From positions 186,001-250,000 of the forward strand of contig JAFKHH010000015.1 in the NCBI GenBank assembly GCA_017306865.1: a stretch of 64,000 bases of DNA. Reading direction: 5' to 3'. The translations under genes and the position numbers were made by a program. Numbering within the stretch: the stretch's first letter is position 1; each line of letters opens with the position of its first letter. Below the pieces are notes generated by a model, which saw nothing but the letters and a program-made list of their open reading frames with translations, ran no database searches and was not told the DNA's origin. Below, in pieces: positions 60,626-64,000 of the stretch. This stretch comes from Filimonas sp. GTDB taxonomy: Bacteria; Bacteroidota; Bacteroidia; Chitinophagales; Chitinophagaceae.

Positions 60626-60857
60626 GAGTTAAGTACAAAGGACTAAGTACGAAGTACAAAATTGGGAAGCCAAAAGTTGTGTTGCCGGCTGTAGTATTAC
60701 TATTAGGCTTTACTTGCGTCGCACACTTCATCGGTTGGTATTCTATGGAACATTTTATAAAAGGTTACAAACCCTGGCAGGTCTTAAAGACCTGTCAGGT
60801 TTATAAAAACTTTGGGTTCCTTGGCATCGTTGCGTCTTGATGGCAAAAAACTTGTGT
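60626..60857. repeat. J element and family-I palindrome before the esterase gene
   Basis: J element at about 60675-60745 (gttgccggctgtagtattac, acttgcgtcgcacacttcat). Family-I palindrome 60769-60802 (AACCCTGGCAGGTCT / AGACCTGTCAGGTTT, one wobble-type G/T position). Paired words taagtacaaaggactaagta start the gap. Confidence 0.75.
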
Positions 60858-62804
60858 ATGAAAAATCTACTGTTTCTTTCTTTGCTGCTGACCTGCTTAT
60901 CCTCTTATGCACAGCAGTATGCTGTTACAGAAGAGAAAAGTGGTTCATGGCATGGGTTTACAAAAACTTCTTTCAAGATAGATGGGGTAGATGCATGGTA
61001 TGCATCGCCTGCAAAACCATTGCCTGGCAATCCGTGGATCTGGCGGGCTTACTTTCCTGACTGGCATGTAGCCATGGACAGCATTTTATTGCAACGCGGC
61101 TTTTACGTTGCCTATATTGAGGCAAAAGATCTGTATGGCGCACCTAAAGCAATGATGCTTTGGGATAAGTTGTATGACTATCTCGTAAACCAAAAACAGT
61201 TTGCTGCAAAAGTTGCGTTGGAAGGTGTAAGCCGTGGCGGTTTATATGTATATGGTTGGGCAAAGCGCAACCCGGAAAAAGTAAGCTGCATTTTTGCAGA
61301 AGCGCCCGTATGTGATTTCACCAGTTGGCCAGGCAAGTTAAAGAATGGCAGTGCTGCCAGTGATTGGAAAAAACTACTACTTGCCTATAATTTTACTGAG
61401 CAGCAGGCACAGCAATACAATGATCAGCCAAAAGATAATCTTGATGCACTGGCAGCATTCAAAGTTCCGATACTGCATGTAATACGTACAGATGACAAAT
61501 ATGTACCTTATGCAGATAATACAAAAGTCCTGGTTGCCAACTACATTGAAAAAGGAGGCCCCGCCACAGTTATTCCTATGACAAGAGGAGAGCAGGATAT
61601 GGATGGGCATCATTTTACCATTGAGCAACCTGCGGCGCTGGCTGATTGGGTATATGCAAACGCTTACCCGGTAAAGACGCTTTTACGGGCAGATGAATAT
61701 ATAAGGCCTTATGGCAACCTCAACAACTTTCTACATCGCATACAAACAGAAAAGAAAGCCACCATTGCTTTCCTCGGCGGCTCTATTACTAATATGAAAG
61801 GCTGGCGCGATAAAGTAGGCCAGTATCTTACAGAGTTATATCCAGAGGTTTCTTTCACTTTCATTAATGCCGGTATCCCTTCACTTGGCAGTTTGCCTCA
61901 TGCCTTTCGTGTACAACATGATGTACTGGATGAAGGACGCGTAGACCTTATGTTTATAGAGTCTGCGGTAAATGATCATGGCAATGGTACAACAGAACTG
62001 CAGCAACGAAAAGCCCTCGAAGGAATTATCCGCCATGCGCGCAAAGTAAATCCCGCTATGGATATGGTGATGATGGCGTTTGTAGATGAAGATAAAATAG
62101 CTGACTACAACAATGGCCGTGTACCATTGGAAATAAAAGTACACGACGATCTTGCTAACTATTACAAGCTGCCATTCATTAACCTGGCAGAAGAAGTAAG
62201 CCGTAAGATCGCTGCAAACGAATTTAACTGGCAATACGATTTTAAGAATCTGCATCCATCTCCATTCGGGCAAGAAATTTATTTTGGAACGATTAAACGT
62301 TTACTGCAAAAGCAACTCATAGGTATGCCGGCTTCCCGTCTGCAAACTGTAACGTTACCTGTTGCCTTGCAAAAACTCAATTATGAAAAAGGCCGTTATG
62401 TAGCGGTCACCCAGGTACAAAAAGAACAAGGCTTTGCCATTGTGCCAGACTGGCGTCCTGCGGATTCAGCGCATACACGTCCGGGCTTTGTAAAAGTACC
62501 GGTGCTGGAAGGTAAGAACGCAGGAGATAGTTTTGAGTTTACGTTTACCGGCACTACTGTTGGGCTGGCTACGCTCGCAGGGCCAGACGCAGGCATCATA
62601 TCTTACAGTATAGACGGCAAACCGGCGCAGCAGGTAGATCTTTACACAAAGTGGAGCAAAAATTTACACTTGCCCTGGTATGTATTGTTAGGAGACGATT
62701 TAAGCAATAAAAAGCATACAGTAAAAGTATCGATAACAGATACCCACAATACTTTATCAAAAGGGAACGCCTGCCGCATTGTTTATTTTCTTGTAAACGA
62801 ATAA
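60858..62804 (+). CDS. Two-domain esterase: alpha/beta hydrolase fused to SGNH hydrolase
   Basis: 648 residues from ATG 60858 (MKNLLFLSLLLTCLSSYAQ signal). N-terminal alpha/beta hydrolase (about 20-285): nucleophile Ser in LEGVSRGGLYV, Asp in RTDDKYVPY, His in DGHHFT. Next an SGNH domain (about 295-500): block I FLGGSITNMKGW, block III ESAVNDHGNG, block V NLHPSPFG; the Asp normally three residues before the His is Lys here, so it may use a Ser-His dyad. A C-terminal beta domain (about 510-648) ends it. Likely removes acetyl or methyl esters from PUL oligosaccharides. Confidence 0.88.
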   Translation: MKNLLFLSLLLTCLSSYAQQYAVTEEKSGSWHGFTKTSFKIDGVDAWYASPAKPLPGNPWIWRAYFPDWHVAMDSILLQRGFYVAYIEAKDLYGAPKAMMLWDKLYDYLVNQKQFAAKVALEGVSRGGLYVYGWAKRNPEKVSCIFAEAPVCDFTSWPGKLKNGSAASDWKKLLLAYNFTEQQAQQYNDQPKDNLDALAAFKVPILHVIRTDDKYVPYADNTKVLVANYIEKGGPATVIPMTRGEQDMDGHHFTIEQPAALADWVYANAYPVKTLLRADEYIRPYGNLNNFLHRIQTEKKATIAFLGGSITNMKGWRDKVGQYLTELYPEVSFTFINAGIPSLGSLPHAFRVQHDVLDEGRVDLMFIESAVNDHGNGTTELQQRKALEGIIRHARKVNPAMDMVMMAFVDEDKIADYNNGRVPLEIKVHDDLANYYKLPFINLAEEVSRKIAANEFNWQYDFKNLHPSPFGQEIYFGTIKRLLQKQLIGMPASRLQTVTLPVALQKLNYEKGRYVAVTQVQKEQGFAIVPDWRPADSAHTRPGFVKVPVLEGKNAGDSFEFTFTGTTVGLATLAGPDAGIISYSIDGKPAQQVDLYTKWSKNLHLPWYVLLGDDLSNKKHTVKVSITDTHNTLSKGNACRIVYFLVNE

Positions 62805-62810
62805 AGCCGT

Positions 62811-64000
62811 ATGAATAAAATTTCCCCGGATATGAAACCAGCAACCCTTTACCCGGTATGGCGCGTTGCCATACTGTTTTGCTTACTGATCTTAAAAATG
62901 TCAGTACAGGCACAAAAAATGCCTGCCTCCACTCAGCAGATCGCAGTATCAGTAGATACATTTAACAGCCGGATACCTGGCGAAAAAATACACCTGCATT
63001 TTGATAAACCTTATTATGCTGCCGGAGACACCATGTGGTTTAAAGCGTACCTGCTACAGGCAAGCACTCATGCCTTTTCGCCATATAGCGGCATTATATA
63101 TGTAGACCTGATCAATGATAGCAATAAGGTGGTAAAACGTCTTTCCTTTCCTGCTGCCTATGGCATAGGCTGGGGGCAAATACCGCTGGATGCTGAGACA
63201 GTGCCGGAAGGAGGCTACACGGTGTATGCTTATACGACCTGGTTAAGAAACTTCGGGCAGGATGCTTTTTATCGCCAGCACTTTATGATTGGAGGGTCTG
63301 AGCGGCAGTACTGGCTGGTAAAAGCCTCACATGAAACAAAAACTGTGAATGGAAAACAAGATGTACAACTTGCATTGCAACTATCAGACATTAACAACAA
63401 TCCTGTAAAACAACAACAGGTAATTGTAAAAGTATTGGCAGATGGGAAGAAGGTTTTGTCTGAAAGCGTGGACCAGACAAATGCGGATGGTGTTTTTAAA
63501 ACAACCTTTGCTGCAAACGAAAAATCTTCTTATAAAAACATCAGCATACTTGTACAGGATAAAAAAGATGCAAGTAAGAAAGTACTTTTCCCGGTAACAA
63601 AATACACAGAAGAGATGGACGTGCAGTTTATGCCGGAAGGGGGCTATATGGTAGCAGGTATACCTACACTCGTAGGCTTTAAAGCCATTGGCGCAGATGG
63701 CCTAGGGGTGGATGTACAAGGAAAGGTGATCGATAGCAAAAATAATACGGTGTCCAGTATCCAGTCCCTGCACAAAGGAATGGGCGCGTTTCCATTAACC
63801 CCGCAGCAAGGCGAATCATATACGGCCGTTATCACATCACCCGGAGGTTATACTGAAGCTTATCCATTGCCTGCGGTTAAAAATAGCGGCGTTGTCTTAC
63901 ACATTACGGACGACCAGGACAAGGATTCTATCCGGTTAAAAATATCTGTGTCACCAGATATGGTAAACGGCAAAGTATATCACCTGCTTTGTTTCTCTCG
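62811..64000 (+). CDS. Macroglobulin-like (MG-domain) exported protein, C-terminus off the right edge
   Basis: 396 codons are visible; the frame stays open to the window end. It starts 6 bp after the esterase stop, so the two are co-transcribed. An N-terminal membrane/signal segment (VWRVAILFCLLILKMSVQAQ) is followed by GEKIHLHFDKPYYAAGDTMW, the opening of an alpha-2-macroglobulin MG1/MG2-type beta domain, and further beta-sandwich modules (VPEGGYTVYAYTTWLRNFGQ; FMPEGGYMVAGIPTLVGFKA). Large Bacteroidota proteins of this kind often end in a TonB-plug-like region, not visible here. Whether it serves the PUL is open. Confidence 0.8.
   Translation, partial: MNKISPDMKPATLYPVWRVAILFCLLILKMSVQAQKMPASTQQIAVSVDTFNSRIPGEKIHLHFDKPYYAAGDTMWFKAYLLQASTHAFSPYSGIIYVDLINDSNKVVKRLSFPAAYGIGWGQIPLDAETVPEGGYTVYAYTTWLRNFGQDAFYRQHFMIGGSERQYWLVKASHETKTVNGKQDVQLALQLSDINNNPVKQQQVIVKVLADGKKVLSESVDQTNADGVFKTTFAANEKSSYKNISILVQDKKDASKKVLFPVTKYTEEMDVQFMPEGGYMVAGIPTLVGFKAIGADGLGVDVQGKVIDSKNNTVSSIQSLHKGMGAFPLTPQQGESYTAVITSPGGYTEAYPLPAVKNSGVVLHITDDQDKDSIRLKISVSPDMVNGKVYHLLCFS

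Noticed and set aside
36080-62804. Alginate utilisation locus
   Set aside because: PL6 and PF05426 lyases suggest it, but there is no PL7, PL17, KDG pathway or DEH reductase, while fucosidases, GH28 and GH105 point elsewhere.

Overview
The window looks like chromosomal DNA of a Bacteroidota bacterium, most likely Chitinophagaceae or close relatives (inference). The signs are a SusC/SusD pair, lipoproteins, Cpx-AQ type signal peptides, TAnnTTTG -7 promoter boxes, little use of strong Shine-Dalgarno sites, M1 peptidase/HupE/DUF6702-type neighbours, and stand-alone CheR/CheB with hybrid kinases. No tRNA, rRNA, CRISPR array, transposase or integrase was seen.

Layout. 0-3.7 kb: a truncated M1 metallopeptidase, a HupE/UreJ-like membrane protein, a DUF6702-like secreted protein and a TPMT-like methyltransferase. 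3.7-6.0 kb: an AT-rich islet with two unrecognised genes and a decayed fragment of a polysaccharide lyase, next to an intact lyase-family gene (6.0-7.2 kb). 7.8-20.2 kb: housekeeping and catabolic genes (two acyl-CoA dehydrogenases, YggS, GNAT, S9 peptidase, serine hydrolase, Tag glycosylase, polyprenyl synthase), a secreted protein with a DxDD-like motif, and a surface lipoprotein bracketed by twin hairpins. 20.8-28.4 kb: a minus-strand signalling block, REC-PAS-kinase, large CHASE3-GAF-kinase-REC-REC-REC hybrid, single REC, CheR and CheB. 28.6-35.2 kb: methylmalonyl-CoA mutase large subunit, a membrane-anchored protein, IscA-like protein, diheme cytochrome c, two unknowns and a TetA-like MFS transporter.

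36.0-62.8 kb is one large polysaccharide utilisation locus (PUL), all on the + strand: SusC, SusD, a FAS1-like lipoprotein, GH2, GH95, GH31, a PF05426-type lyase, GH29, GH88, PL6, GH29, GH28, GH105 and a double-domain esterase, followed by a macroglobulin-like protein cut by the window end. Two lyases would cut uronate backbones. GH88 and GH105 would remove the unsaturated uronates formed. GH28 would cut galacturonic linkages. GH29/GH95/GH31/GH2 would strip fucose, alpha- and beta-linked side sugars, and the esterase would remove acyl or methyl groups. The inferred substrate is a fucosylated, esterified acidic heteropolysaccharide. No dedicated regulator is visible beside it.

The most unusual signal is not a gene. 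Almost every intergenic gap is packed with imperfect or perfect inverted repeats from at least nine recurring short families, often nested inside one another, abutting or overlapping stop codons, and in several cases showing compensatory base changes that keep the stems paired. A 142-bp tandem array has also captured the 3' end of the MFS gene. These look like mobile or structurally selected palindromic elements with no mobilising enzyme in the window.
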